Source: an uncultured Kordiimonas sp.
GTDB taxonomy: Bacteria > Pseudomonadota > Alphaproteobacteria > Sphingomonadales > Kordiimonadaceae
Direction: 5' to 3'
NCBI GenBank assembly: GCA_947500295.1
Contig: CANMRM010000002.1
Span: 496,001 to 560,000, forward strand
Length of the DNA: 64,000 bases
The position numbers and the translations under genes were made by a program. The notes beneath the pieces are model-generated. The model was not told the DNA's origin and did no database searches. It saw only the letters and a list, made by a program, of their open reading frames with translations. Shown here piece after piece: positions 17,059-26,349 of this stretch (its first letter is position 1; each line of letters begins with the position of its first letter).

Positions 17059-17298
17059 ATGAAAGCCCGTATCCATGTCACCCTCAAAAACGGGGTCCTG
17101 GACCCGCAAGGCAAAGCAATTGAGCATGCGCTCGGCAATATGGGATTTGACGGCGTGAACGAAGCCCGTCAGGGAAAGTTCATCGAACTGGAGCTCGCCG
17201 AGACTGACAGAGAAAAAGCAGAAACAGCCGTTGACGAAATGTGCCGCAAGCTTCTCGCGAACACCGTCATCGAAAACTACAGCATCGAGCTGGAGTAG
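17059..17298 (+). CDS. purS: Phosphoribosylformylglycinamidine synthase subunit PurS
   Basis: 79 residues, the small PurS protein that bridges PurQ and PurL in the three-part FGAM synthase of bacteria lacking the fused enzyme. It starts [20 protein letters not shown], typical for the family, and ends [21 protein letters not shown] upstream serves as ribosome binding site. It lies 36 bp after purC and 4 bp before purQ, so it is translated from the same message and probably produced in stoichiometric amounts with its partners. Confidence 0.96.
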   Translation: MKARIHVTLKNGVLDPQGKAIEHALGNMGFDGVNEARQGKFIELELAETDREKAETAVDEMCRKLLANTVIENYSIELE

Positions 17299-17302
17299 GC
17301 CC

Positions 17303-17965
17303 ATGAAATCCGCGGTTATCGTTTTTCCCGGTTCGAACTGCGACCGGGACATGGCTGTGGCGCTGGAGAAAATCACCGGCACCAAGCCTCTCATGGTCTG
17401 GCATCAGGACTATGACTTTGAAACAGTTGACTTTATCGCCCTGCCCGGCGGTTTTTCCTATGGCGACTATCTGCGCTGCGGGGCAATGTCGGCGCGCAGC
17501 CACGTTATGAAAGAAGTGATCAAACGCGCCAATGACGGTGTGCCGACACTTGGCATTTGCAACGGCTTCCAGATTCTGACGGAAACAGGCCTGTTGCCCG
17601 GCGCATTGATGCGCAATGCGAACCTGCACTTCGTCTGCAAAGACGTGGCCATGACCGTTGAAAACACCGATACGCTTTTCACAAAAGACTACGCGGGCGG
17701 CGAAGAAATCATCATTCCGGTCGCGCACCATGATGGCAACTATTTCGCCGATGATGACACGCTCGACCGGCTCGAGGGCGAAGGCCAGGTCGCGTTTAAA
17801 TACACAAGCGATATCAATGGCGCGCAGCGGCAGATCGCCGGTATCACAAATGCACGCGGCAACATCCTCGGCATGATGCCGCACCCGGAACGCATGATCG
17901 AACCGGCACTTGGTGGCAGTGACGGGCGCAAGCTCTTCACGTCGCTCATGAACACACTGAACTAG
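17303..17965 (+). CDS. purQ: Phosphoribosylformylglycinamidine synthase subunit PurQ (glutaminase)
   Basis: 220 residues, a class I glutamine amidotransferase that supplies ammonia to PurL. The catalytic cysteine is in [11 protein letters not shown], and the His/Glu pair is in the C-terminal MPHPERM. The N-terminus [19 protein letters not shown] and [18 protein letters not shown] are PurQ signatures. The start at 17303 lies 4 bp after the purS stop, with GGAG at the end of purS as ribosome binding site. An upstream frame overlaps purS and is not real. Confidence 0.96.
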   Translation: MKSAVIVFPGSNCDRDMAVALEKITGTKPLMVWHQDYDFETVDFIALPGGFSYGDYLRCGAMSARSHVMKEVIKRANDGVPTLGICNGFQILTETGLLPGALMRNANLHFVCKDVAMTVENTDTLFTKDYAGGEEIIIPVAHHDGNYFADDDTLDRLEGEGQVAFKYTSDINGAQRQIAGITNARGNILGMMPHPERMIEPALGGSDGRKLFTSLMNTLN

Positions 17966-17975
17966 GGGCAAAGAC

Positions 17976-20183
17976 ATGAATGACATTCAAATCACCCCTG
18001 AACTTGTTGCAGAGCACGGCCTGACGAGCGAAGAATACGAGCGCATCGTCAAAGCGATGGGACGCGAGCCAAACTATACCGAGCTTGGCATCTATAGCGT
18101 GATGTGGTCGGAGCACTGCTCCTACAAGTCCTCGCGCTTTCACCTCAAGAAACTACCGACTGAGGCCCCCTGGGTTATTCAAGGCCCGGGCGAAAACGCC
18201 GGTGTCATCGACATTGGTGATGGTCAGGCCGCCATCTTCAAGATGGAGAGCCACAACCACCCGTCTTACATCGAACCCTACCAGGGCGCGGCGACCGGCG
18301 TTGGCGGCATTTTGCGCGATGTGTTTACCATGGGCGCACGCCCTGTTGCCAACATGAACGCACTCAGGTTCGGTGAGCCAGACCACCCCAAAACGCGGCA
18401 TCTGCTTGCAGGCGTTGTTGAGGGTATCGGCGGATACGGCAACTGCGTGGGCGTGCCCACCGTGGGCGGCGAAACCAACTTCGACCCGTCCTACAACGGC
18501 AACATCCTCGTCAATGCCATGACCGTTGGCCTCGCGGACACGGACAAGATTTTTTACTGCGCGGCGGCGGGTGTTGGAAACCCTGTCGTTTATGTCGGCT
18601 CCAAAACCGGGCGTGACGGCATCCACGGTGCCACCATGGCATCTGCCGAGTTCACCGAAGACAGCGAAGAAAAGCGGCCGACCGTGCAGGTAGGTGATCC
18701 CTTCACCGAGAAATTGCTCATCGAAGCCTGCCTTGAGCTGATGGCGACCGACGCTATCATCGCCATTCAGGACATGGGAGCGGCGGGCTTGACCTCCTCA
18801 AGCGTCGAGATGGCTTCCAAAGGCGGCGTTGGCTTCGAGCTGGATCTGGACAAGGTGCCCCAACGCGAAGAAAACATGCTGCCTTATGAAATGATGCTGT
18901 CGGAGAGCCAGGAGCGCATGCTTATGGTCCTTAAACCCGGCCGCGAGGAAATGGCGCAGAAAATCTTCGAAAAATGGGAGTTGGACTTCGCGGTGATCGG
19001 CCACATCACCGACACAGGCAACCTGACGCTCAAGTTTGGCGGCGAAGTGGTGGGCGACATGCCGATCAACAGCCTTGTCGAAGACGCACCAGAGTACGAG
19101 CGCCCCTATGTACCAACACCAAAGCGCGAAGCCGTGGACGTGGCGCCGGTTAATGACCTTAACAAGGCTGTTTTAGACCTTGTTGGCGGACCTAACCTCT
19201 GCTCCCGCCGCTGGATATGGGAACAATATGACCATATGGTCATGGGCGACACCATCCAGCGCCCGGGTGGCGACGCCGCTGTTGTGCGAGTGCATGGCAC
19301 CGATAAAGCACTGGCGATCAGCACGGATGTGACACCACGCTATTGTTACGCCGACCCGGTTGAGGGCGGCAGGCAAGCCGTCGCAGAAACCTGGCGTAAC
19401 ATCACGGCGGTGGGCGGCACCCCGCTCGCGATCACCAATTGCCTCAACTTCGGCAACCCCGAGCGCAAGGACATCATGGGCCAGTTCGTTGGCTGCCTTG
19501 AAGGTATGGGCGAAGCCTGCCGTGCGCTCGATTACCCGATCGTGTCCGGCAACGTGTCTTTGTACAACGAAACCAACGGCTCCGGCATCCTGCCAACTCC
19601 TGCGATTGGCGGGGTTGGTGTGATGAAAAACAGCGACAGAATGGCGACAATTGCTTTTAAAGACGAAGGTGAAGCCATTGTTTTAATTGGTGAAACCAAA
19701 AATGAATTGGGCGCAAGCCTGTATCAGCGTGAAATCCTGGGCGAGGACGCTGGCGCGCCTCCGCATGTGGATTTGGCCCTTGAGCGCCGCAACGGTGATT
19801 TTGTGCGGGCGCTGATTGAAAACGGCCAGGTCACCACGTGCCACGACCTGTCCGACGGCGGCCTGATTGCTGCGCTTGCGGACATGGCGATTGCGGGCGG
19901 TATCGGTGTGAATGTGGCAGTTGACGGCGACCTGCCGCTGCACGCCGCACTCTTCTCGGAAACGCAAGCCCGCTATCTCATTGCAGCAGACACCGAGGTG
20001 GCAGAGACCATTCGCAAGGAAGCGAAGGATGCGGGCATCCCGGTCGAGATCATCGGCGCAACAGGCGGCGACCGCTTGCGTGTAAATAATGATGCAGTCG
20101 ACATTCCGATGAGCGAACTCGCCAAAGCGCACACGGACTGGATGCCGAAGTTTATGGCCAAGGAAATCCTGACCACGGGCTAG
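17976..20183 (+). CDS. purL: Phosphoribosylformylglycinamidine synthase subunit PurL
   Basis: 735 residues, the small-type PurL that uses ATP and PurQ-derived ammonia to convert FGAR to FGAM. Conserved features include [12 protein letters not shown] near the N-terminus (catalytic His), [37 protein letters not shown], and the second half with [18 protein letters not shown] and [16 protein letters not shown]. It lies 10 bp after purQ and ends the operon; a strong terminator follows 27 bp later. Nothing unusual in length or motifs. Confidence 0.97.
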   Translation: MNDIQITPELVAEHGLTSEEYERIVKAMGREPNYTELGIYSVMWSEHCSYKSSRFHLKKLPTEAPWVIQGPGENAGVIDIGDGQAAIFKMESHNHPSYIEPYQGAATGVGGILRDVFTMGARPVANMNALRFGEPDHPKTRHLLAGVVEGIGGYGNCVGVPTVGGETNFDPSYNGNILVNAMTVGLADTDKIFYCAAAGVGNPVVYVGSKTGRDGIHGATMASAEFTEDSEEKRPTVQVGDPFTEKLLIEACLELMATDAIIAIQDMGAAGLTSSSVEMASKGGVGFELDLDKVPQREENMLPYEMMLSESQERMLMVLKPGREEMAQKIFEKWELDFAVIGHITDTGNLTLKFGGEVVGDMPINSLVEDAPEYERPYVPTPKREAVDVAPVNDLNKAVLDLVGGPNLCSRRWIWEQYDHMVMGDTIQRPGGDAAVVRVHGTDKALAISTDVTPRYCYADPVEGGRQAVAETWRNITAVGGTPLAITNCLNFGNPERKDIMGQFVGCLEGMGEACRALDYPIVSGNVSLYNETNGSGILPTPAIGGVGVMKNSDRMATIAFKDEGEAIVLIGETKNELGASLYQREILGEDAGAPPHVDLALERRNGDFVRALIENGQVTTCHDLSDGGLIAALADMAIAGGIGVNVAVDGDLPLHAALFSETQARYLIAADTEVAETIRKEAKDAGIPVEIIGATGGDRLRVNNDAVDIPMSELAKAHTDWMPKFMAKEILTTG

Positions 20184-20210
20184 TTTTCTAAACGGTCAAT
20201 CGAGAACACC

Positions 20211-20238
20211 AAAAGGCGCCCACCCCGGCGCCTTTTTT
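20211..20238 (+). terminator. Rho-independent terminator of the pur operon
   Basis: Stem AAAAGGCGCC / GGCGCCTTTT around CACCCC, followed by a T-run. It sits between the convergent purL and HEPN-like genes, 1 bp from the latter's stop codon. Confidence 0.88.
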
Positions 20239-20239
20239 T

Positions 20240-21358
20240 CTACAAGCAATGAGATACATGGTCGAGGCACAGGATGATCTGAAGCGCCCGTTCTTTGGTG
20301 TATTGTTCTGGAGTTGCAGCCCCATGACTTACGGTGTGCCGACTCATTCCGACCTTACCAACGTTGAGGTCGAAGAAATCATACACTACTTCCTCAAGGT
20401 ATGACTGGAAACCCTTCGAAAGGTATAGCGAAGCAGGGTTGTTTGCTTTCTGTTCACCTTTTTGAGCCACATATTGCGGTAGAACTTTTGAACTCCCAGG
20501 CTTTTGATGCTCGACCAAATGAGCTTCCTGAAGAATCCCTTCTATCTCTGTGGCCAAGGTCTTGATGGACGCGATATAATCGTCACGCAAATAACTACTC
20601 AATCCGCTCTGCAGGATGTCCTTTTTGTTGCAAAAGACATCTTTTGACCACCATGCTTCGCTGATCTTCAGGAGTGTGTCTTCAGAAAAACTGTCAACGA
20701 TTCTTTCTATGAGCTTAATATTCTTGGAGGTGCTCCTATACGCTTCCAATAACTGTTGTGCCCCCGAACCATGCAAAGCAATGAATGGGAACCACCCATC
20801 ACTATACATCAACTTGGCAACGCGTTCATCTTCAAGACTGGAAAACACATCCCAATAATTGAGTCGCAAATATAAGAAGGCTAAACTCCTCTCCATTTGC
20901 TCAATATCGAATTCGCCTTGTCCCCTGCCCAGATCAAAATACAAAGCAAAACGCCACTTAAACTTCAGACAAACAATGACTCTATCCGTTGCCTCAAAGC
21001 TGATATTTGGAAGGCTCAAAACATTTACATCAAGCACTTCCTCGTATGAGACTGGTTTACCAATCTTTTTGCTCACATCACTTTTTAGTTTCATCGCCGC
21101 CAATATATTGATTGGGCTAGTGTGAAGACTTGCGGTCTTGTCTTCATGTAACACCAAAACAAAAGATGCTAATTGGTCGGACAGAGATTGCATCCCGTCC
21201 TTAAGCAACGGATCTATCGCCCGCATATAAGAAAAGAATTCAGGCTGATCCGAAGTTAACGCAGCCTTGGTCAGAAGTTCGACAGTCCCTTCACTCTCGT
21301 TTACACTCGTCGCAAACCCTTCTATCAATTCAACGTTTTTCAGATCTGTCGTTTTCAT
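20240..21358 (-). CDS. Uncharacterised protein with a C-terminal HEPN-like motif
   Basis: 372 residues that I do not recognise as a whole. The composition is visibly AT-richer than the neighbours, with codons such as ATA, TTA and AAA more frequent. No signal peptide or membrane segment is seen; residues ~100-330 look helical and include two aromatic-rich stretches (LYLRLNYWDVFSSL, SEAWWSKDVF). At the C-terminus, R340-x4-H345-G (RHTVSHG) followed by a helix with C and H residues matches the R-x4-6-H motif of HEPN ribonucleases, especially the Apea-like group found in abortive-infection and toxin genes. A defence or toxin role is inference. The ribosome binding site is weak. Next to it lies a broken gene fragment, consistent with an acquired segment. 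Confidence 0.6.
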   Translation of the reverse strand: MKTTDLKNVELIEGFATSVNESEGTVELLTKAALTSDQPEFFSYMRAIDPLLKDGMQSLSDQLASFVLVLHEDKTASLHTSPINILAAMKLKSDVSKKIGKPVSYEEVLDVNVLSLPNISFEATDRVIVCLKFKWRFALYFDLGRGQGEFDIEQMERSLAFLYLRLNYWDVFSSLEDERVAKLMYSDGWFPFIALHGSGAQQLLEAYRSTSKNIKLIERIVDSFSEDTLLKISEAWWSKDVFCNKKDILQSGLSSYLRDDYIASIKTLATEIEGILQEAHLVEHQKPGSSKVLPQYVAQKGEQKANNPASLYLSKGFQSYLEEVVYDFFDLNVGKVGMSRHTVSHGAATPEQYTKERALQIILCLDHVSHCL

Positions 21359-21589
21359 GGCAAAATGTAGCCACCGCTAGTTAAAGATTAAAGTACTATA
21401 GATTTCTACAGCCTATAAACAAACGGTTACTGACGGCATCGTCTCATGCTCAACACTAACGGCAGCTGCACGCTCTGCCTCTCGCTCATGACCGAAGTGT
21501 GCTGCTAGAGATGCTGCTCGCAGCGCCTAGCTTGCCCTAGGCGCCGCCTTCCCACATCATGCCAGTGAGGAAACTTGAGGAAACGACTA

Positions 21590-21643
21590 ATGAACATCCT
21601 AATTGTCGGGGCGGGGCCTGCGGGGATGGCGGCGGACGTTGAA
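21590..21643 (+). pseudogene. Truncated duplicate of the 5' end of the flavin monooxygenase gene
   Basis: ATG at 21590 opens MNILIVGAGPAGMAADVE, the FAD-binding start of a flavoprotein. Over ~54 bp it closely matches the first 54 bp of the monooxygenase gene at 22852, sharing for example the run GCGGGGCCTGCGGGG. The similarity stops at GTTGAA; the frame runs on without protein-like content and closes by 21721, inside the HxlR gene on the other strand. GAGGAAACGACTA before the ATG still looks like a ribosome binding site. The 314-bp gap 21359-21672 contains nothing else recognisable. Confidence 0.6.
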
Positions 21644-21672
21644 AGCCGAATACGCCATCAACGGCCATCAAG

Positions 21673-22023
21673 CTATAGACCACGCTCCTCCGCCCAGTCC
21701 TTGAGCGCATCGAGGATATGAAGCGTCGAGCGGCCCTCGTCGGTGATTTCATAGCAGACGGCAAACGGTTTGGTGGAGAGAACAGTGCGCATCAGCAGAC
21801 CCGCGGCCTCCAGCTCCTTCAGCCGCTGTGTGATCATTTTTTTACTGGCGCCCTCAAGCATGCGGCTGAGTTCGTTGAAACGCACAGGTCCGTCCTTCAG
21901 GTGCCACAGAATGGTGCCCTTCCATTTGCCGCCGATTACCCGCATGCCGTTTTCAATCGCGCACGGTGTCTTCCAGCTTTCCCATTGACGGGCCGTACTT
22001 TTGTCGGCTTCGCTCACAGCCAT
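21673..22023 (-). CDS. HxlR-family transcriptional regulator
   Basis: 116 residues, a winged-helix regulator of the HxlR/YodB type. The hallmark sequence is MRVIGGKWKGTILWHLKDG followed by RFNELSRMLEGASKKMITQR and LKELEAAGLL. A cysteine near the N-terminus (WKTPCAIENG) is at the position used by quinone- and electrophile-sensing members. The start at 22023 is supported by TTTGGAGA; the frame continues upstream to 22128 but overlaps the divergent gene's start. It is divergent from a quinone reductase gene across a 103-bp gap containing a palindromic site, so it very likely controls that gene and itself. Confidence 0.9.
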   Translation of the reverse strand: MAVSEADKSTARQWESWKTPCAIENGMRVIGGKWKGTILWHLKDGPVRFNELSRMLEGASKKMITQRLKELEAAGLLMRTVLSTKPFAVCYEITDEGRSTLHILDALKDWAEERGL

Positions 22024-22040
22024 TGTCTCCAAAATCAACC

Positions 22041-22068
22041 AGGTTACAAAAAGTAAACTAGTTGACTT
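22041..22068. promoter_or_regulatory. Candidate HxlR operator
   Basis: On the minus strand, CTAGTTTACTTTTTGTAACC contains the inverted repeat TTAC-N5-GTAA. Overlapping it, an 18-bp near-palindrome AAGTAAACTAGTTGACTT (22051-22068, two mismatched positions) is centred on ACTAGT. Both lie between the divergent HxlR and mdaB-like genes, 18 bp from the HxlR start. A near-identical sequence stands before the second HxlR gene at 48507-48526. Confidence 0.6.
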
Positions 22069-22126
22069 TATATACCATTCGCCCCAACTCCGCAAACAGT
22101 GATCAACCTGTTGAAAGGAGAAAACC

Positions 22127-22714
22127 ATGAGAAATCAAATTAACACTGTACTGATCATCGACGGAGCGGACCCTCGCGCCTACGCACGCGGTGAGTTTAA
22201 TGGCGCCATGGCGGATACTGCAAAGTCCCTGCTTGAGCCGCATTTCGACGTTTTGACCACCCGCGCCTCAGCTGGTTACGAAGTTGCGGAGGAAATCGCA
22301 AAATTCAAGGCGGCTGATGTGGTTATTTACCAGTACCCAGTTTTCTGGTTCATGGTGCCCGCGCAGCTGAAGAAATACATGGACGATGTCTTCGCTTATG
22401 GCGACTTTTTTACATACTCGGATGGCCCCTACGGTAGCGGCGGCTTAATGCACGGCAAAAAAGTATTATTTTCCACAACCTGGAATGCGCCCGAGCAGGC
22501 ATTCAACAACACAGATGCCTTTTTTGACGGCATGAGGCCAACCGACGCCATCTTGGCAATGCGCAAGGCGCATCAATATTGCGGCTTTGAGGAGCTACAA
22601 CATTTTTCTGCACACAATGTCGTCCAATCCCCCGAAATCGACACCCATATAGCGCGATTGCGGCACCATTTACGCGTTGTTTTTGAACTCGATAACGAAA
22701 CGGTCGCAGCCTGA
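22127..22714 (+). CDS. mdaB: NAD(P)H:quinone oxidoreductase, MdaB-like flavodoxin fold
   Basis: 195 residues of the MdaB (modulator of drug activity B) type, an FAD enzyme that performs two-electron reduction of quinones and so limits oxidative stress. The visible features are TVLIIDGADPRA at the start of the flavodoxin-like fold, VIYQYPVFWFMVPAQLKKYM (FAD-binding loop), the active-site region FAYGDFFTYSDG, and KKVLFSTTWNAP. The C-terminal AHQYCGFEELQHFSAHNV is typical of MdaB. A strong AAAGGAG lies before the ATG. It is divergent from the HxlR regulator with an operator between them, and upstream of a flavin monooxygenase in the same direction, pointing to a quinone/phenol response unit. Confidence 0.88.
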   Translation: MRNQINTVLIIDGADPRAYARGEFNGAMADTAKSLLEPHFDVLTTRASAGYEVAEEIAKFKAADVVIYQYPVFWFMVPAQLKKYMDDVFAYGDFFTYSDGPYGSGGLMHGKKVLFSTTWNAPEQAFNNTDAFFDGMRPTDAILAMRKAHQYCGFEELQHFSAHNVVQSPEIDTHIARLRHHLRVVFELDNETVAA

Positions 22715-22851
22715 TACATCGGCAGGCGTGATGTACCATATGCCGGGCCTCATCAATTGGGATCGATCGCGTTCCAGGTTAGTCAACACGTGATCGCTTG
22801 CCGATTTACATCTGCTGCGCCATCATAAGTTAACACTGAGGGGAATAGCAC

Positions 22852-23919
22852 ATGCGTATCCTAATCGTTGGCGCGGGGCCTGCGGGGCTGACCGCCGGGG
22901 TTGAACTGGCGCGGCGCGGCATGCAGGCCACCATCATCGACAAGCGTGCGGGCGGCTCAACACTCTCGCGCGCTGTGGGCATCGTGCCGCTCAGTCTGAA
23001 ACTTCTGGAGCCTTCGGGCGTCACGGCACGACTGCTCGCAGAAGGTATCCAAATGCAGGCCGTGAAGTTCTATCTGGGCACCGAGCCACTCGCCAGCATA
23101 CCGCTTGATCCCGCCACCCCCCAATATGGCTATGGCCATATCCTGATGCTACCGCAGGACCAGACGGAAGCTGCGCTCCGGGATGCGTTCATGGGCCTCG
23201 GCGGCACCATCCGCTACTCAACGGAATTTACCGGCCTCCAGCAAGACGATGACGGTGTTACCGTCACGCTGGCCGGGGGTTCAAGCGAGACATATGATTA
23301 TGTTGTTGGTGCGGACGGCATCAAAAGCAGCGTGCGCGATGCGCTTGGCCTCTCGTTCCCCGGCCATGACCTTGGTGAAACATGGTCGATTGCAGACGTA
23401 AACTGTAGGGGCTGGAAAAACCCCGAAGACTTTACGCTTAACATCCTGCCAGCAGGTGGCATCGCGGTCGTTGCGCCAATTGGGGTGGACCGCTGTCGGG
23501 TAATTTCCAACACGCCGGATGCGCTGAAATCCCTCGCGCTGCCGATGGAGATCACGGATGTGAACCGCGAGGGCCAGTTCACCATCTCGGTGCGGCAGGT
23601 GGAGGAGTACCGCAAGGGCCGCGTGTTTTTGGCAGGCGACGCGGCGCACTGCCACTCTCCCGTCGGAGGGCGCGGCATGAACCTCGGCATCGCAGACGCC
23701 TGCGAACTGGCGGCCTGCCTGGAAAGCGGTGACCTGGACCGCTACGGCCCTGTGCGCCACGCGGCTGGTGCCGCAACCATCGCCGGCAGCGAGCGGGTAC
23801 GCAAAATGGCAACCGCCACCAACCCTGTGCGCCGCTTGCTTTTCAGGAGCGCACTTAAACTGGCCGGCAGCTCCCGCTTCATCCAGCGAAAAATGGCGGA
23901 AGGCTTCCTTTACGGCTGA
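22852..23919 (+). CDS. FAD-dependent aromatic-ring monooxygenase-like protein
   Basis: 355 residues of the class A flavoprotein monooxygenase family (PheA/UbiH/TetX type). It has the GxGxxG FAD motif at the start (RILIVGAGPAGLTAGVELA), the DG motif (YDYVVGADGIKSSVRDAL) and the second FAD motif GDAAHCHSPVGGRGMNLGIA. These enzymes hydroxylate phenols or related rings using NAD(P)H and oxygen. The length is short but complete, lacking the C-terminal thioredoxin-like domain of phenol hydroxylases. It lies 137 bp after mdaB in the same direction and may share HxlR control. A truncated copy of its 5' end lies at 21590. Confidence 0.87.
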   Translation: MRILIVGAGPAGLTAGVELARRGMQATIIDKRAGGSTLSRAVGIVPLSLKLLEPSGVTARLLAEGIQMQAVKFYLGTEPLASIPLDPATPQYGYGHILMLPQDQTEAALRDAFMGLGGTIRYSTEFTGLQQDDDGVTVTLAGGSSETYDYVVGADGIKSSVRDALGLSFPGHDLGETWSIADVNCRGWKNPEDFTLNILPAGGIAVVAPIGVDRCRVISNTPDALKSLALPMEITDVNREGQFTISVRQVEEYRKGRVFLAGDAAHCHSPVGGRGMNLGIADACELAACLESGDLDRYGPVRHAAGAATIAGSERVRKMATATNPVRRLLFRSALKLAGSSRFIQRKMAEGFLYG

Positions 23920-24027
23920 CCCTTCAAGGCCAAACAGGTTTTTTTATGCAACTATGAGTGCATATCGCCACATTTGTGCTACATCTTTCGCTTAGGTTGG
24001 GGGCGAAATGGATTTAGGGAGACACCC

Positions 24028-24486
24028 ATGAAGCACTTGACCCACGTTACCGCCCTTGCCGCCGCGCTTGCACTCACTGCTTGCGGCAGCGACGACAACA
24101 ACCAAACCGCAGATCAAGCAAACGACGCCGCAGAAACCGCTGCAAGCGAAAGCAGCAGCACCATGCAAGACGCACAGGATATGGCGACCGCCGTTGCTGA
24201 AAAAGCGGCTGAAGTTGCTGAAGCCCTGAAGCTCGACACCAGCTCGCTCGAAAGCTTCCAATCCAGTCTCGCCGCGATGAAAGGCTCCTTGTCCGGTGAT
24301 CAGGCCGGTCAGCTGACCAATGCGCTCGCATCACTCGCCAAAGGCTCGACAGAAGAAAAAGGTGGCCTTTTGGGCGCAGCCAAAGACCTGGCGTCGGGCA
24401 AGTCGATGGAAGAAACCCTGTATGAAAAACTGGGCGACCAGCTTGACGGCATGACCTTTGAGGACATCCTCAACCTCGCAGGCTGA
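24028..24486 (+). CDS. Small Ala-rich lipoprotein
   Basis: 152 residues. It has a lipoprotein signal (HVTALAAALALTAC, lipid-modified Cys then GSDD; the residue after Cys is Gly). The mature part is Ala/Ser/Glu-rich and predicted helical (QDMATAVAEKAAEVAEALKL). It ends in a more conserved-looking tail, SMEETLYEKLGDQLDGMTFE followed by DILNLAG. GGGAGA upstream supports the ATG at 24028. The function is unknown; it could be a periplasmic or outer-membrane structural lipoprotein. It is monocistronic and convergent with the VOC gene, 57 bp apart. Confidence 0.75.
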   Translation: MKHLTHVTALAAALALTACGSDDNNQTADQANDAAETAASESSSTMQDAQDMATAVAEKAAEVAEALKLDTSSLESFQSSLAAMKGSLSGDQAGQLTNALASLAKGSTEEKGGLLGAAKDLASGKSMEETLYEKLGDQLDGMTFEDILNLAG

Positions 24487-24543
24487 CCCACCAACGCCGA
24501 AAAGAAAACAGGCTTCGCCAATCAACCCCGAGCCACAGACTGG

Positions 24544-25152
24544 TCAGGGGTTTTTGGCGGGCTCTTTACCGGGGATGTATTCATACATCTCAACGCGCAC
24601 ACCGTTCGGGTCAATCGCAGAAAAAGAACGCGATTGGCCCGCCCCGCTTAGGCTTAAGGGCGCCACAATTGTAACTGCCGCATCCAGCTGCATTGATGCA
24701 AACACCTGGTCGATACCAACCACCTGATGTGCCAACACGATTTCGCCCCGCATGGCTTGAGTTACCGGAGAACTGCGTTCATATGTGCGCCCCTCAAGGG
24801 CAGGGCCTGCAACCTCGATCAGCGCCAGATAATTGCCCGTAAATGGCCGGGTGATCCTGTCGTTCCGCGGTTTCAGGTACGCAATCCGCGCCGTACCGCC
24901 GTCTCCTACACCGATGGTATCAAGGGACTTCTGAGTAGTGACCGGCTGATCCACAAGGACATCATAGCCTAAATAATCGCGGTAAAACCGGACAGATGCA
25001 TCCCAGTTTTTCACATAGATGCTGGCTGTTCGCAAAACCGCATTAGTCACAGGTTTTTCAGTGTTTTCAGTTGGCTGCGTCGCCCAAAGGCCACCACTTG
25101 TCAAACCGCCAACCAGAAGAACACACTTAATCAGATTCGAAAAAAAACGCAC
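24544..25152 (-). CDS. Exported VOC/glyoxalase-fold protein
   Basis: About 202 residues. The start at GTG 25152 has GGGAG 7 nt upstream and gives a hydrophobic signal (FFSNLIKCVLLVGGLTSGGL, cleavage near WA-TQ). The rest is a vicinal-oxygen-chelate domain of two beta-alpha-beta-beta-beta units: TASIYVKNWDASVRFYRDYL opens the first, and AIDPNGVRVEMYEYIPG closes the second with the usual metal-ligand glutamate. VOC proteins include glyoxalases, dioxygenases and antibiotic-binding proteins; the substrate is not predictable here. Export is unusual for a glyoxalase but seen in this family. It is convergent with the lipoprotein gene. Confidence 0.78.
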   Translation of the reverse strand: MRFFSNLIKCVLLVGGLTSGGLWATQPTENTEKPVTNAVLRTASIYVKNWDASVRFYRDYLGYDVLVDQPVTTQKSLDTIGVGDGGTARIAYLKPRNDRITRPFTGNYLALIEVAGPALEGRTYERSSPVTQAMRGEIVLAHQVVGIDQVFASMQLDAAVTIVAPLSLSGAGQSRSFSAIDPNGVRVEMYEYIPGKEPAKNP

Positions 25153-25275
25153 ATTTACACTCCCACGGCCGAGCCAGATTTGCTGGTGTGATAGCACTGG
25201 AAGAGCATTGCTTCATTGCGTTACATCAGAGCATTTCGCATCGGGTAGATGCCACTGTTGAGGGCGGAGCAAGGC

Positions 25276-26178
25276 TTAACGAACTTCACTCAGGTATAGC
25301 TTTTGACTCGACAGGTCAAAAGCGTAGCTGAAGTTTGCCAGAAAACCGGCACCAATTACGCCGTCGGCTTCGAACGCACCTTTGCTGACAACCAGAGCGA
25401 CCTGTTCCTTGAACTCCAGGTCGCCCAACTGGAGACGTCCGGGCGCAAGAATGGCGTCACCAAGCGTATCGGCTGGCGCCGTAAATTCGTCCGCCTGAAG
25501 CCGCACAAGTTCTTCTTCATTGGCAAACAATAGTACGCCGGGAAACCCTGTATCGATAATCATCAGTTTTTCAGAGAGCTCCCCGGTATCGGTGCGATTG
25601 ACGGTGACGCGTACACCCATCAAGGGATTGAGGTCGACAAGGTCAAGAACTGTGTCGTAGCGCGCAGTCAGATCAAGTCCGCTTTCATAGAGCTTCACAC
25701 GGCGTTTTTCAGGGTCAACCGCGACGACAAAGTTCGCAAACACATCGCGCCCCGCGATCACGTCATAGTTGGGTTCGGCTCGCCCGGGAAACAGACCGGT
25801 GGCCTTCCAGGGCCCGTAAACCCAGCTGTTGCTGTGGAACATATGGTCACCAAGCTTGAGAGCAAACCAGTCCAGCTGCTGGAAATCGATCAAACGGTCG
25901 GTGAAGGGGAAATAAACAAACCGGCCATCCGGCAACCTGTCGCCAACGCCGTTGGTGCGCCTGTGATCAAACAGAATGGAATTGGCAGCAGCGGTATCAA
26001 ACACGACCCTTAGCGAAACGCCCTCTTCAGAGCGGGTTTTCACCTTTATCGGCCCGCGTTCATCCTTAAGCAGCCGCAATGTCGCAAGCGGTTCTGGTTT
26101 GCTGCCCGCCAGGGCTGGTGTTGCTGAAATCAACAGGCTCAGCATCACAAGCGTTGCTGTATGAAACCTTTCTGTCAT
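25276..26178 (-). CDS. Exported retropepsin-like aspartyl protease with two lobes
   Basis: 300 residues with a Sec signal (TLVMLSLLISATPALA). Two retropepsin-like lobes are visible in one chain. The first has D61-T-A (VVFDTAAANSILF) and closes with YDVIAGRDVFANFVVAVDP. The second has D209-T-G (MIIDTGFPGVLLF) and closes with ADGVIGAGFLANFSYAFDL. The two lobe ends are alike (GRDVFANF.V..DP versus GAGFLANF.Y..DL), suggesting internal duplication as in pepsins, rather than the single-lobe dimer common in bacteria. It should act in the periplasm on peptides or proteins; activity is untested. It is monocistronic and divergent from the serine hydrolase. Confidence 0.72.
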   Translation of the reverse strand: MTERFHTATLVMLSLLISATPALAGSKPEPLATLRLLKDERGPIKVKTRSEEGVSLRVVFDTAAANSILFDHRRTNGVGDRLPDGRFVYFPFTDRLIDFQQLDWFALKLGDHMFHSNSWVYGPWKATGLFPGRAEPNYDVIAGRDVFANFVVAVDPEKRRVKLYESGLDLTARYDTVLDLVDLNPLMGVRVTVNRTDTGELSEKLMIIDTGFPGVLLFANEEELVRLQADEFTAPADTLGDAILAPGRLQLGDLEFKEQVALVVSKGAFEADGVIGAGFLANFSYAFDLSSQKLYLSEVR

Positions 26179-26349
26179 GACATAGTCACTATACGCCGCA
26201 TGAGAGCTTGCGGCAATTCACCTATGGTTGACCGCCGTTTGCCCGCTCCTGCCCGCCATATGCCCGTAACTTGCAAATTTCACGAATTTCTCATTGGGCA
26301 ACAATGCTCTCTGCCCCTATTGTGCTGAAATCACAGTAGGAGGGGTCTT

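Noticed and set aside
17267-17986. 239-codon minus-strand frame opposite purQ
   Set aside because: Antisense shadow of purQ, rich in His/Arg/Val typical of such shadows.
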